Virus record (IMG/VR): IMGVR_UViG_3300044695_007705 | Coordinates: 18,311-82,310 of that record | DNA: 64,000 nucleotides | Strand: one strand, 5' to 3' | Origin: a virus | Shown here: one piece after another, positions 1 to 7,364 of the stretch | Layout of the letters: each line of letters opens with the position of its first letter | Position numbering within the stretch: position 1 is the stretch's first letter | Translations under genes and position numbers: made by a program | Notes under the pieces: generated by a model | What the model saw: only the letters and a program-made list of their open reading frames with translations | Database searches by the model: none | Told to the model about the DNA's origin: nothing

Positions 1-76
1 GACCGATAGGCGTCCCAGAGACCCAACTCTCCTTCGGCGCCTCGCTCCAGCCCTTAGGCTTCTCGTAATAAGTCAT
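1..76 (-). CDS. N-terminal fragment of a gene leaving the window
   Basis: An ATG at 76-74 opens a reading frame that stays open to the left window edge, 25 codons, beginning MTYYEKPKGWSE. I do not recognise the product. The start is supported by the GTTGAAAGC element ending 18 nt upstream (95-103), the same spacing as in front of the virion genes of this phage, so this is probably the first gene of another late transcription unit. Confidence 0.6.
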   Translation of the reverse strand, partial: MTYYEKPKGWSEAPKESWVSGTPIG

Positions 77-94
77 TTGAAATACGCTTTCAAA

Positions 95-103
95 GCTTTC
101 AAC
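95..103 (-). promoter_or_regulatory. GTTGAAAGC upstream element, copy 1
   Basis: Reads CGTTGAAAGC on the minus strand after a T-rich stretch. It overlaps the TGA stop of the preceding gene and ends 18 nt before the ATG at 76. Confidence 0.7.
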
Positions 104-596
104 GAAATATTCTGGTCAATGATTCGATAATTCCGTCGTCAGACGCCTTAGCTTTAGACACTTTGGCCGCTTCGGCAACAAGCTTGCTCGGCTTAACCTT
201 TTTACCGAGTTTACGATACGCTTTGACCGTGGTTTCCGCGTTCTTTTCCACCTTGCTAAGCAGCTCTTGCGATTGTTGTTTCTGCTCCGCCACTCTCGGA
301 TCCCATTTCGACAGGATATAGCGTGTAAGCTTTTCCACCTCCTTCTCATCAAGATTGTTATCAGAAATAGACTCTAAGATCGAGCCGGTAATCACCCTAA
401 GCTCGGACTTAGAATACCAATCAGTAGACCTGTGCTTCAGCCAGAAAGAATCTACCGCATTAAAAGCATCTGCAAGGAAGGCGGGATCGAAGAGTTTTCT
501 GTCAAGCAGATTTTTATTCACGAAATTCGCCACACTTCCATAAGCTTTACTGGCGAAGGGAAGCTTATTGAAAAGATTGAAAGTAAAGTTTACCAT
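99..596 (-). CDS. hypothetical protein, probable late gene
   Basis: 165 residues, unrecognised. The N-terminal half has mixed hydrophobic and aromatic residues (MVNFTFNLFNKLPF). The C-terminal half (about 80-165) is strongly charged and helical in character, with many Lys, Glu and Ala, which could form coiled coils or bind nucleic acid. There is no signal peptide and no obvious catalytic motif. The ATG at 596 lies 20 nt after a GTTGAAAGC element (617-625), which supports this start and suggests late expression, unlike the nucleotide-metabolism genes just upstream. Its stop codon lies inside the next copy of the element. Function unknown. Confidence 0.7.
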   Translation of the reverse strand: MVNFTFNLFNKLPFASKAYGSVANFVNKNLLDRKLFDPAFLADAFNAVDSFWLKHRSTDWYSKSELRVITGSILESISDNNLDEKEVEKLTRYILSKWDPRVAEQKQQSQELLSKVEKNAETTVKAYRKLGKKVKPSKLVAEAAKVSKAKASDDGIIESLTRIFR

Positions 597-616
597 TTTA
601 CAAACGGGTACGCAAA

Positions 617-625
617 GCTTTCAAC
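617..625 (-). promoter_or_regulatory. GTTGAAAGC upstream element, copy 2
   Basis: Reads GGTTGAAAGC on the minus strand, preceded by ATTTTTC. The TGA stop of the upstream HNH gene is formed by this element. It ends 20 nt before the ATG at 596. Confidence 0.7.
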
Positions 626-1094
626 CGAAAAATCCGTAAGCCGACCATTCCGGGTCTTTAGTTTGTTGTACGGTTTCAACCACTTTCGGAAGAGGCGGTC
701 TAGGCTTCCTCTTTAATACCATTCCCGTTTGTTGCAGGGGCCTATCCGCCTTCTTAACATTGCACTTGGAGCATGCCAGCACAAGGTTTTCCCAAGTATC
801 CTGACCACCCCTGCTTCTGGCAATAACATGGTCGATTGTTAGACTCCTGGTGCTGCCACAATACTGGCAACTGTAGCCATCTCGCCTGTAGATTCCCGTC
901 TTTGTAGGTTTTTCTCTGGCCGCCCGACTAAGCGGCATTTTAATATACTTGAGAAGGCGGATTACTTTCTCTGATACCCGCTGCGCTCTGTTTTTTAGCA
1001 AAAGAACAATAGCCCTTCTTCCACGGACAATGTTCAAAGGCGTGTAGTCGAAGTTTAAAACTAAAACCTCAATCTCTGGACTTAAACTCGTCAC
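621..1094 (-). CDS. HNH endonuclease, cyanobacterial-type family
   Basis: 157 residues. Residues 8-35 (VLVLNFDYTPLNIV, then RRAIVLLLK) match the N-terminal signature of an HNH family very common in cyanobacteria. The HNH/zinc core is complete: Cys76-x2-Cys79, Asp88-His89 in the TIDHV strand, Asn103, and Cys108-x2-Cys111. The expected activity is metal-dependent DNA cleavage; whether it acts in packaging, host DNA degradation or mobility is not shown. The GTG start at 1094 overlaps the end of the upstream zinc-protein gene, so the two are translationally coupled in a dut-zinc protein-HNH operon. Its stop sits in a late element, so the next gene probably has its own transcription start. Confidence 0.85.
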   Translation of the reverse strand: MTSLSPEIEVLVLNFDYTPLNIVRGRRAIVLLLKNRAQRVSEKVIRLLKYIKMPLSRAAREKPTKTGIYRRDGYSCQYCGSTRSLTIDHVIARSRGGQDTWENLVLACSKCNVKKADRPLQQTGMVLKRKPRPPLPKVVETVQQTKDPEWSAYGFFG

Positions 1095-1245
1095 CCGTAC
1101 CTCCGCAATCAGGGCATTCTACTGCTTCGGACCTCGGGCATTCTTTACCCGGGTCGTATATTTCAAGTACGTTGAATCCCCGCCCCTGGCAATTTTTACA
1201 CCAAGGGCGTTTGAAGTCGGGTATCAATACTTGCGGATTGCTCAT
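1069..1245 (-). CDS. small DnaJ-like zinc-finger protein
   Basis: 58 residues. Two Cys pairs of the type found in the DnaJ central domain are visible: CKNCQGRGF at about 16-24 and CPDCGGTG at about 44-51, with an additional Cys at 36. Such a single CxxCxGxG pair-of-pairs usually forms one zinc site and acts in protein or RNA binding. The ATG at 1245 overlaps the dut stop codon as ATGA, which indicates translational coupling and is why I prefer it to a longer upstream frame that would lie inside dut. The 3' end overlaps the HNH gene. The zinc site is inferred from the cysteines and the cellular role is unknown. Confidence 0.75.
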   Translation of the reverse strand: MSNPQVLIPDFKRPWCKNCQGRGFNVLEIYDPGKECPRSEAVECPDCGGTGDEFKSRD

Positions 1246-1892
1246 ACCCCTGTCGAGCCGAACCCGCCCAATGACCTTTCCGTCTTGGTAAATACGCTTT
1301 TGTCCCTGGTTACGACGGAGTCGGATTGGTCGATGGCAAGTTCGCACACCCCTTGGGCAATTCGTGCGCCATGAGTAAACACATGGTAATTGTCCCCCAA
1401 CGAGCCTTTGCCTATCTCGTTCGTCAAAGATACCTTGACCCAGTCCCTGTATCCCGAGTCGATAACTCCTGGCGAGTTCGTGACAACCACGCCGTGATTA
1501 TGACACAAGCCGCTTCTCCCTACAATTTTATATTGGAGAACGAATTGATTCCAAGGAGGGCCTGGATACACTTTTTGTATCTCTGGCAAGACGATTTTGA
1601 AACCAGAATTCACAAGGACTGTCTCTCCAGGCGGGAGAAAAACCGCCCCCCTTTCGTTCTCGATTTTTTCAAGAAAGAAGGGAAGCAATTCCGATTCAAA
1701 ATGCTCGCCATTGATATACAGCTTATAGCCGTATTTCAAAGCGTCGGACTCGAACTCTCGGAAAAAGCGGATCGCGTCAGCCCGATTAAATCCGCCCTCT
1801 ACGAACGCTTTGATGTCCGCTCCGGCATCACCTGGGTGCGCCACTTGGGGGGCAAAGTTCTCGTCTTCAACGTAAAAAGTAGGCTTGAGCAT
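1242..1892 (-). CDS. dut: dUTPase (deoxyuridine 5'-triphosphate nucleotidohydrolase)
   Basis: 216 residues. It hydrolyses dUTP to dUMP and pyrophosphate, keeping uracil out of phage DNA and supplying dUMP for dTMP synthesis. All five trimeric-dUTPase motifs are present in order: HPGDAGADI (19-27), GRSGL (125-129), NSPGVIDSGYRD (139-150) with the catalytic Asp and the uracil-stacking Tyr, ARIAQ (176-180), and RSLGGFGSTG (206-215). The protein is longer than the usual 140-155 residues because of an approximately 50-residue charged, helical insertion (about 33-82) between motifs I and II. It heads an overlapping operon and has no late element, as expected for an early or middle gene. Confidence 0.93.
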   Translation of the reverse strand: MLKPTFYVEDENFAPQVAHPGDAGADIKAFVEGGFNRADAIRFFREFESDALKYGYKLYINGEHFESELLPFFLEKIENERGAVFLPPGETVLVNSGFKIVLPEIQKVYPGPPWNQFVLQYKIVGRSGLCHNHGVVVTNSPGVIDSGYRDWVKVSLTNEIGKGSLGDNYHVFTHGARIAQGVCELAIDQSDSVVTRDKSVFTKTERSLGGFGSTGV

Positions 1893-1930
1893 TTGATTTT
1901 AGATAGCGGTTAAATTTTAACACAGGAGGT

Positions 1931-3871
1931 TCAACCCTGGCAAGCCAGGCATTCCCTGTATTCCGGCTCGGCCTCGGGGGAAAGCATCGCTTCCAAGCCT
2001 TCGTACCCACCTTCGACATGGCTGCCGTTAATCCATATTTGCGGTACGGTTTGATACGGCCAGTCCACGTCGCTGATTTCCGACCTGTCCTTTTCTTGAA
2101 TAACAAATCCGGCCTTGGTAAGGAGTTCTTTGGCTTTTACGCACCACGGACAACCATCTTTCGTCACAATTAAGGCGACGGGCGATGAAACGGTTACTTG
2201 TTTAGCTGCTTTCTTAACTTGTAAAGAAGTTGACTTCAAATAATACAAAGACTTAAGGCCGACTTTCCAAGCCAACAAATGCAGCTTGTACAGGTATTCT
2301 GCCGTTGACTCAGGATCGACAAACAGGTTAAGGGACTGGCCCTGGCACACGTACCTCTGCCGGTCAGAAGCCTGTTTTACCAGCTCAAACTGGTCGATTT
2401 CCCGGGCCGTTTTGAACACGTTTTTTACATTCTCGCTTAAAAAGTCGAGATGCTGTACGCTTCCACGCTCATCAAGAATACTATCCCATACGTCTTGAGT
2501 ATTTTTACCTATTGAGGTGAGGTGTGCTTCGAGGTACGGGTTTCGACGCACAAAGGTTCCCTTGTCATTAGTCGCGACGAACAAGTTCGCGATGATGGGC
2601 TCGATGCCTTCGCTTACTGCACCGCATATGACAGAGTTTGTTTTAGTAGGAGCAATTGCAGTTCGAGTAGCGTGGCGGATTCCATGCCCCTCGCACCATT
2701 CCGGTTCGCCGTACTCCCTCGCCATGTCCTGAGACGCTTTTAGGGTCATTTCGTCTATATATCTGTGGGTTTCAATGTTTAACTCGCGTGCTTTTTGGCT
2801 TGCGAAAGGCAGTCCGCGAGACTGGTAAAGGGCATGCAGACCCATTGTCCCCAGCCCGAGTGAACGGGACTTGGACGTGAATCTTACCGCACGCCCCATG
2901 GACGGGATTCTCTTCGCCTTGTGGATAAATTCTTCGACAATCGCGTCCAGAAAATAGATTCCTAGTTCTGGAACGGTTTTACCGGTGTTTCTCCCCTTCC
3001 AATCTTTCCACTCGTCGAACTTAGCCAGGTTAAGAGATGATAGTACACATGTAAACGAATGATTTTCATCCATAGGCAACATGATCTCTGAACATAAGTT
3101 CGAGGATATAATATTCAAATTGCGTTTCTTGAAGCATTCTGGCGCCTGGTTATTAGCATTGTCTACAAACATTAAGTAAGGCGAGCCGGATACCAAACGA
3201 CTTCTCAACACCTCTCCAAATATTCTCTGCTTGTCTTTATCGCCCTCTAACATCTCCTCAATCCACTTGTTCTTTACAACTACAGCAAGGTTCGAGTCGA
3301 TGAAATTGCGCGGATCGCCCTGGCTATGGTCTTTGCTGCGCAAAGCGTCCATGAGGTCAGGGTGCTCAATAGGGATGTAAAGAGCGAATGAGCCGCGCCT
3401 TGTGTTCCCCTGGCTAACAATGGCTGCAGTACGGTCATAAAGGCGCATCCATTCCACAATCGAGCCGGACTTGCCACCACCGCTGATCGGAGAGCCGCTG
3501 GGGCGAAGTTCACCAAAATAACTCCCCACACCCCCGCCATGCTTACTCAATGCAGCAACTTCTTTCAAATGGCTAAAGATGTTATTTGTATCATCTTTGA
3601 TGGTATGAGAATAGCAGGAAGCCGGAAGTCCTCTATTCGTACCGAAATTACTTAACACAGGAGACGCACCTCCCATGTAACCTTTCCAAAACATCTCCAT
3701 AATATCTTCGCCGATTCCCGGTCTTTTAAGATATTTTTCGGCCGTTAACGAGCACCGCTTCCACATCTCGCGTGGAGTCTCGCCAGGCAATAAATAGCCA
3801 TTCGCAAGTACTTGTTGCGCTTCTTCGTTGAGCCAGTCGGGGTGTGTAGCTAGGGTGTCAATGTCAAACAT
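1931..3871 (-). CDS. nrdA: class I ribonucleotide reductase large subunit with embedded glutaredoxin domain
   Basis: 646 residues. It reduces ribonucleoside diphosphates to deoxyribonucleotides with the R2 subunit encoded upstream at 5737-6741. The active-site set is complete: Cys86 (PASCYSHTI), Asn258-Leu-Cys260-Ser-Glu262, Cys275 (second redox Cys), and Tyr543-Tyr544 for radical transfer. The protein begins almost directly with the catalytic core, so the N-terminal ATP-cone regulatory domain is missing. Between the Tyr pair and the C-terminal Cys pair (CLAC, 641-644) lies a complete glutaredoxin/NrdH-like domain (about 560-632) with CPWC at 574-577 and a TVP cis-proline loop. The mobile tail is thus carried by its own reductant. 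There is no late element upstream. Confidence 0.95.
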   Translation of the reverse strand: MFDIDTLATHPDWLNEEAQQVLANGYLLPGETPREMWKRCSLTAEKYLKRPGIGEDIMEMFWKGYMGGASPVLSNFGTNRGLPASCYSHTIKDDTNNIFSHLKEVAALSKHGGGVGSYFGELRPSGSPISGGGKSGSIVEWMRLYDRTAAIVSQGNTRRGSFALYIPIEHPDLMDALRSKDHSQGDPRNFIDSNLAVVVKNKWIEEMLEGDKDKQRIFGEVLRSRLVSGSPYLMFVDNANNQAPECFKKRNLNIISSNLCSEIMLPMDENHSFTCVLSSLNLAKFDEWKDWKGRNTGKTVPELGIYFLDAIVEEFIHKAKRIPSMGRAVRFTSKSRSLGLGTMGLHALYQSRGLPFASQKARELNIETHRYIDEMTLKASQDMAREYGEPEWCEGHGIRHATRTAIAPTKTNSVICGAVSEGIEPIIANLFVATNDKGTFVRRNPYLEAHLTSIGKNTQDVWDSILDERGSVQHLDFLSENVKNVFKTAREIDQFELVKQASDRQRYVCQGQSLNLFVDPESTAEYLYKLHLLAWKVGLKSLYYLKSTSLQVKKAAKQVTVSSPVALIVTKDGCPWCVKAKELLTKAGFVIQEKDRSEISDVDWPYQTVPQIWINGSHVEGGYEGLEAMLSPEAEPEYRECLACQG

Positions 3872-3898
3872 GATAAAAAAAAGACGAAAAATTCCTTC

Positions 3899-3919
3899 AC
3901 AAAAGATTTACATCTTTTG
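3899..3919 (-). other. hairpin in the nrdA leader
   Basis: CAAAAGAT (3900-3907) and ATCTTTTG (3912-3919) form an 8-bp stem with a 4-nt loop, 29 nt upstream of the nrdA ATG. On the minus strand a T-rich stretch follows about 8 nt later. It could be a weak terminator, attenuator or mRNA-stabilising structure; the sequence does not decide. Confidence 0.35.
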
Positions 3920-3975
3920 CGTTAGTTAGCAATTAAGGGGTTGGTTATCTCTTAGGGGTTAGGGAGGCCGAGGGC

Positions 3976-4467
3976 TCAGTCTTTCCATTTCGCACCTTCC
4001 TCCATAAGGCCGTCATCCCAACTATCTTTAACATTTTTACTCCTATTGCACCAGTAGAGATTAGTTAGCCTATTATCCGGTTTGCCATCTTCGCCAGTAG
4101 GATGCCTATGGCAGATGACTATGTTCTCTCCACTGGGTTTTTCAGGTCCAAATAACTCCATCACGGCTTGGTGGATGAAGAATTCCTCGCGATGTGGAAC
4201 TCCATCTCTGACCCAAGTGGCATTTAACCTAAACTTCCCCCTGTCGTCAGACCGGGGTTTTCTCATTTTTATCGAACCATCTTCTCTTACTCGGCGCACT
4301 CTCCCCATATCACTCACCTGGTAAGGGGAGTCTTTCCACCTAAGCCATTTTTCCTTCTTCTCATCTTCCGGACTCAATTCAGGCACTTCTTCAAAAGATT
4401 CCGAACCTTCGGTCTGATCTTTATCGGGAAGATGCCACCCAGTAGGGATATTAACATTAATCTCCAT
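3976..4467 (-). CDS. NUMOD4/HNH homing endonuclease
   Basis: 163 residues from the ATG at 4467. Residues 41-60 (WLRWKDSPYQVSDMGRVRR) are a NUMOD4 DNA-binding motif. Residues 97-148 are an HNH_3 domain with His99, the His120 region (ICHRHP), Asn132/Asn136 and a C-terminal NVKDSW segment. This architecture is typical of phage group I intron or free-standing homing endonucleases, which cut a target site and promote spread of their own gene. It lies between nrdA and nrdB, a classic site for such genes. A longer frame exists, but its first 20 codons would overlap a small ORF at 4472-4642, so I use the internal ATG. No intron splice structure was established. Confidence 0.85.
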   Translation of the reverse strand: MEINVNIPTGWHLPDKDQTEGSESFEEVPELSPEDEKKEKWLRWKDSPYQVSDMGRVRRVREDGSIKMRKPRSDDRGKFRLNATWVRDGVPHREEFFIHQAVMELFGPEKPSGENIVICHRHPTGEDGKPDNRLTNLYWCNRSKNVKDSWDDGLMEEGAKWKD

Positions 4468-4471
4468 GACA

Positions 4472-4642
4472 TTAAATATCCCAAGAGTCGACAGGCTGTT
4501 TGGAGTATGTCTTCTTGCCATTCTCATTCTTTCGGTGAATCTCTAGTAAACTATCAGAAACTCCAGCTTGAGTAATCAAGCAAATAGTCCCGTAGTTATA
4601 TTTCATGATGTCCTTGTTTTTGTCGGTTTTAGAGAGTGCCAT
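4472..4642 (-). CDS. small ORF of 56 residues ahead of the NUMOD4 endonuclease
   Basis: ATG at 4642, TAA at 4474-4472, 56 residues, starting MALSKTDKNKD and ending QPVDSWDI. The stop lies 4 nt before the endonuclease ATG, in the arrangement expected of a coupled gene pair. The product is hydrophilic with no recognised domain. A second tiny ORF precedes the other HNH gene in the same way (5572-5727). A run of eight G lies just upstream, and no convincing Shine-Dalgarno sequence is seen, so translation is uncertain. Confidence 0.5.
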   Translation of the reverse strand: MALSKTDKNKDIMKYNYGTICLITQAGVSDSLLEIHRKNENGKKTYSKQPVDSWDI

Positions 4643-4715
4643 GGGGGGGGTTAGTAATTGGTAATGGGATGGGGTTTAAAAATGAAGGACAGGGGGGAGT
4701 GATAATTCCCTAATT

Positions 4716-5570
4716 TTAGCAGGCAGTGAGGCCGAGTTCGGGGCAAAATTTATTATTTTTAGCCATATTTTCCCCCTCCGTTATCACTCTCAGATTCCAA
4801 GGTACATGTAAGCCGCACATTTTGTTGTGCTTTAAAGGTATTATGTGGTCTACGTGGAAAACTTTACCTGTTTCTCTTTCCAGGGCTTTAGCAAGCAAGT
4901 GCATATTACTGATTTCTTTTTTATGGCTCTCGTTTAGCCAAGGTGGCATTGAATTCCTCTTTCTCGCTCTCTTTTCTGAACTCTGTCTTCTAACCATAGG
5001 GGTATTTTTAGAAGCCCAATCTCTCTGTTTTTTAATAATTTTTTCCCTATTTTCAATGTAGTATTCTTTAGACTTTTTTCGTATCTCTTCCCTCTTCTCT
5101 AAATATCTGCTCTTGTCATAGTCTTTTTTCCTGCCTTTGTTATTCTTGTTGTACTCACAAAAATACACTTTTTGGCAGTCTTTGCAATTGCTACTGTAAC
5201 CGTCTTTGGTGGATCGGGACTTGGTAAAAGATGATACTTCTTTAACTTTGCCGCAGCACGAGCAAGCTTTTTCATTTATAGACCTACTACTATTTCTACA
5301 TGCACTGCATACTTTGTATAATCCCGTCTTAGTAGGGCTACCAGTAAAGTTATCCTTGTGTTTTTTAGTCTTACATTTACTGCAAGAGATCATCTGGTTG
5401 GGGTCTAAAATTCTCTTGGCAGTTTTTTCTTTATTTAACGTGTTAACACATAATTTACAAATGTTGCATCTTTTATCTTTATTGGCACTATTCACATGGA
5501 ATTCATTGAGATTTTTCTCAACATTGCACCTTGTGCAACTCTTTTTATCCGTCAGACAGAAAGTTTCCAT
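4716..5570 (-). CDS. HNH endonuclease with tandem zinc ribbons
   Basis: 284 residues from the ATG at 5570, which follows the stop of a 51-residue ORF by one nucleotide. The N-terminal half carries repeated CxxC modules (Cys12/15 with 38/41, Cys63/66 with 88/91, Cys103/106 with 129/132), each with the K..F and G.. spacing of small zinc ribbons. A lysine- and arginine-rich stretch (about 145-210) follows, then an HNH core (HVDHIIP at 239-245, Asn259, Asn268). The expected role is a free-standing homing endonuclease recognising DNA through the zinc modules. It is AT-rich relative to its neighbours and sits between nrdA and nrdB, consistent with mobile insertion. Confidence 0.85.
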   Translation of the reverse strand: METFCLTDKKSCTRCNVEKNLNEFHVNSANKDKRCNICKLCVNTLNKEKTAKRILDPNQMISCSKCKTKKHKDNFTGSPTKTGLYKVCSACRNSSRSINEKACSCCGKVKEVSSFTKSRSTKDGYSSNCKDCQKVYFCEYNKNNKGRKKDYDKSRYLEKREEIRKKSKEYYIENREKIIKKQRDWASKNTPMVRRQSSEKRARKRNSMPPWLNESHKKEISNMHLLAKALERETGKVFHVDHIIPLKHNKMCGLHVPWNLRVITEGENMAKNNKFCPELGLTAC

Positions 5571-5571
5571 T

Positions 5572-5727
5572 CTAGTTAGTCTTTTTAAGGTAATTGAGTC
5601 GGGCGAAGTAGTAAGCGCTCCAGGCAAGTTCGGGATCGGTGAAAGTCTTAACCCCGGACAAAGTCTTTACTACCCATGTGTTTCCGGGCTGCTGGAGATA
5701 AGGCTTTGGAAACGGGTAGTCAGCCAT
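5572..5727 (-). CDS. small ORF of 51 residues after nrdB
   Basis: ATG at 5727, TAG at 5574-5572, 51 residues, starting MADYPFPKPYLQQPG. The start lies 9 nt after the nrdB stop and the stop lies one nucleotide before the HNH start, so it fits tightly into an nrdB-small ORF-HNH operon. Its codon use is unlike the AT-rich HNH gene and more like nrdB. Aromatic residues (AWSAYYFARLNYL) give a possible amphipathic C-terminal helix. Function unknown. Confidence 0.6.
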   Translation of the reverse strand: MADYPFPKPYLQQPGNTWVVKTLSGVKTFTDPELAWSAYYFARLNYLKKTN

Positions 5728-5736
5728 TAGATCAGG

Positions 5737-6741
5737 TCATGTCAGAACCAGGTCCAAGGCCCTAAGATCGACGTTGTCAAAGTCTTGGCTGGGTTTCGCC
5801 ACATAACCACCGCCATCTTTGCTCATGGAGAAAAAGTCAGTATTGGTTTGGCCTTTGACCATAGGGTCGAACCAGGAAGCGATGTTCCGCGCCAGAGAAA
5901 CTTGCTCGTCACTCATTTCATACCTCATATCAAGGTCGAGGTTTTGGAAACGGTCGTTTGCCCGGTACAATATATACGCTTTTAGATCGTCTAAAGAGAT
6001 AGGGATAGCAGTGTTATCTACTTTGCTAAAGATGTTCTCCAGAAAGCTGTATTCATTAGAAATGATAGAGTCGAAACCTTGTTTGATTTGGCGCTCTTCT
6101 TCTTCCGTAATACCTGTTTCTTTTACGAGTTGTTTGAATAGTAAACTGCCTGCGTCACTGTGAGCCATTTCGTCCCTGACCGACCATGATATGATTTGCG
6201 CTAGTCCTTTGAGTTTACCGCCTCTGTTAAAAGCTAGTAAAATTGCAAAGGACGAGTATAGTGAAACTCCTTCACCACAACCAGAAAACACAGCTAATGA
6301 TACCTTTTCCGACTCGCACTCAGTAAAGAACCTTTCAACTTTTGTTTTAGCCGCCTCGTCCGCCATGAACTCTTCGAACTCATTAAGGCCGAGTGTATCT
6401 GAGAGATAGTTATAAGCCGCTGCGTGGATACGTTCAAACGCGCTGAACGTCCTTGCCATGTCTTGGATTTCCGGCTTAGGGAACGTTCTGCATACCGTGT
6501 CTCCCCAATAACACGAGATGCCTAGTTCGGCGGAGGTGAAACCGCGCAACACACCGGCCACCAAATCTTTCTCCGACTGCGATAAGTTATGCTCCCAGTC
6601 CAAACAATCACTTTTCAGGCTGACTTCCCACGGATTCCACACCGACAAGATCGCCTTTTTAAAATAATCGTTGAATTCAGGAAAGTCGTATCCATGGTCG
6701 AATTTGTAGACCATGGGGGGATGAGAAAGAATCGAGGCCAT
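5737..6741 (-). CDS. nrdB: class I ribonucleotide reductase small (radical-generating) subunit
   Basis: 334 residues. It houses the dimetal site and radical that drives the NrdA subunit. By position the metal ligands are Glu72, Glu103, His106, Glu157, Glu191 and His194, and the radical Tyr is Tyr110 in the ExxHxxxY block (ERIHAAAY). The first ligand is Glu rather than the Asp of the E. coli enzyme. The C-terminal tail (DNVDLRALDLVLT) is the part that docks onto the large subunit. The gene is complete and uninterrupted although two endonuclease genes separate it from nrdA. There is no late element; it should be early or middle. Confidence 0.95.
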   Translation of the reverse strand: MASILSHPPMVYKFDHGYDFPEFNDYFKKAILSVWNPWEVSLKSDCLDWEHNLSQSEKDLVAGVLRGFTSAELGISCYWGDTVCRTFPKPEIQDMARTFSAFERIHAAAYNYLSDTLGLNEFEEFMADEAAKTKVERFFTECESEKVSLAVFSGCGEGVSLYSSFAILLAFNRGGKLKGLAQIISWSVRDEMAHSDAGSLLFKQLVKETGITEEEERQIKQGFDSIISNEYSFLENIFSKVDNTAIPISLDDLKAYILYRANDRFQNLDLDMRYEMSDEQVSLARNIASWFDPMVKGQTNTDFFSMSKDGGGYVAKPSQDFDNVDLRALDLVLT

Positions 6742-6767
6742 TTAGCGTGTGGGTTGGAATAATTATA

Positions 6768-7289
6768 TCACAAAGCGAGAGTTTCCGGGAATCTTTCTCG
6801 AAGTTGGGCCAGGGCAGAATCGGGCAAAGTAGCCGAAAGCGTCCTATAGGCGTCTTGCAAAGCAGAGGTCCGGTCACCACGCATAGGGGATTTATAAGTC
6901 TCACCACCTTTGAAATTGGGCACTACGGTGTACATTTTCTCCGATTTGATATCTTGCACAAGGTAGTAGTTACGGCCTTGGACAACACCATCCTCAAGGA
7001 CGATGTGCCCTATGGGGAGGTCGATGGTGCCGACATCGGCAGGGTCTTTGTCCCCAGCTTTAGGGCGATAGTCATCTTTACCGCCGTAACCGTCTCGGTT
7101 ATCTGACACTTTCGTAGCACCAAATTCCGAGTCAGGGGACACATACCTGCTATGATAGTCGTCTTCCCCCTCACCAATTTGGTTAGAAGGAATGTCGTTA
7201 GGGCCTGTGCCCATTCTCGCCTCACCAAACTCGTAAGACATTTCTTCTTTGTTCAGTGACGACCAGCCATAAGGCGCTTTCGTTTCCAT
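6768..7289 (-). CDS. hypothetical protein, probable late gene
   Basis: 173 residues, unrecognised. The N-terminal 80 residues are acidic, Gly-, Asp- and Ser-rich and look disordered. The C-terminal half (about 88-173) is more compact, with alternating hydrophobic strands (TIDLPIGHIVLEDG, YYLVQDI, YTVVPNF) and a final helix. Placement behind a strong terminator and a GTTGAAAGC element, 24 nt before the ATG, marks it as the first gene of a late unit and suggests a virion or assembly role. The late message could continue into nrdB downstream, where only 26 nt separate the genes. Confidence 0.7.
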   Translation of the reverse strand: METKAPYGWSSLNKEEMSYEFGEARMGTGPNDIPSNQIGEGEDDYHSRYVSPDSEFGATKVSDNRDGYGGKDDYRPKAGDKDPADVGTIDLPIGHIVLEDGVVQGRNYYLVQDIKSEKMYTVVPNFKGGETYKSPMRGDRTSALQDAYRTLSATLPDSALAQLRERFPETLAL

Positions 7290-7313
7290 TAGCTCGACTT
7301 GTTAAGATAACAA

Positions 7314-7322
7314 GCTTTCAAC
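7314..7322 (-). promoter_or_regulatory. GTTGAAAGC upstream element, copy 3
   Basis: Reads AGTTGAAAGC on the minus strand, 3 nt after the T-tract of a strong terminator. It ends 24 nt before the ATG at 7289. Its position right behind a terminator argues that it starts transcription anew or lies at a new 5' end. Confidence 0.75.
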
Positions 7323-7325
7323 TAA

Positions 7326-7350
7326 GAAAACCCCGGGCGTAGGCCCGGGG
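7326..7350 (-). terminator. Rho-independent terminator of the 7365-8327 gene
   Basis: CCCCGGGC (7331-7338) and GCCCGGGG (7343-7350) form an 8-bp all-GC stem with a 4-nt loop. On the minus strand it is followed directly by TTTTC. It lies 14 nt past the stop of the upstream gene. Confidence 0.9.
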
Positions 7351-7364
7351 AGTGCTAAGGGCGA

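Noticed and set aside
3899-3919. Strong terminator for a gene upstream of nrdA
   Set aside because: The stem is AT-rich and the following T-stretch is interrupted (AAGGAATTTTT), so I list it only as a hairpin.
4527-4700. Group I intron containing the HNH genes
   Set aside because: nrdA and nrdB are both intact, no split gene was found, and I could not identify the conserved intron core pairing by eye. The interval is largely filled by a small ORF.
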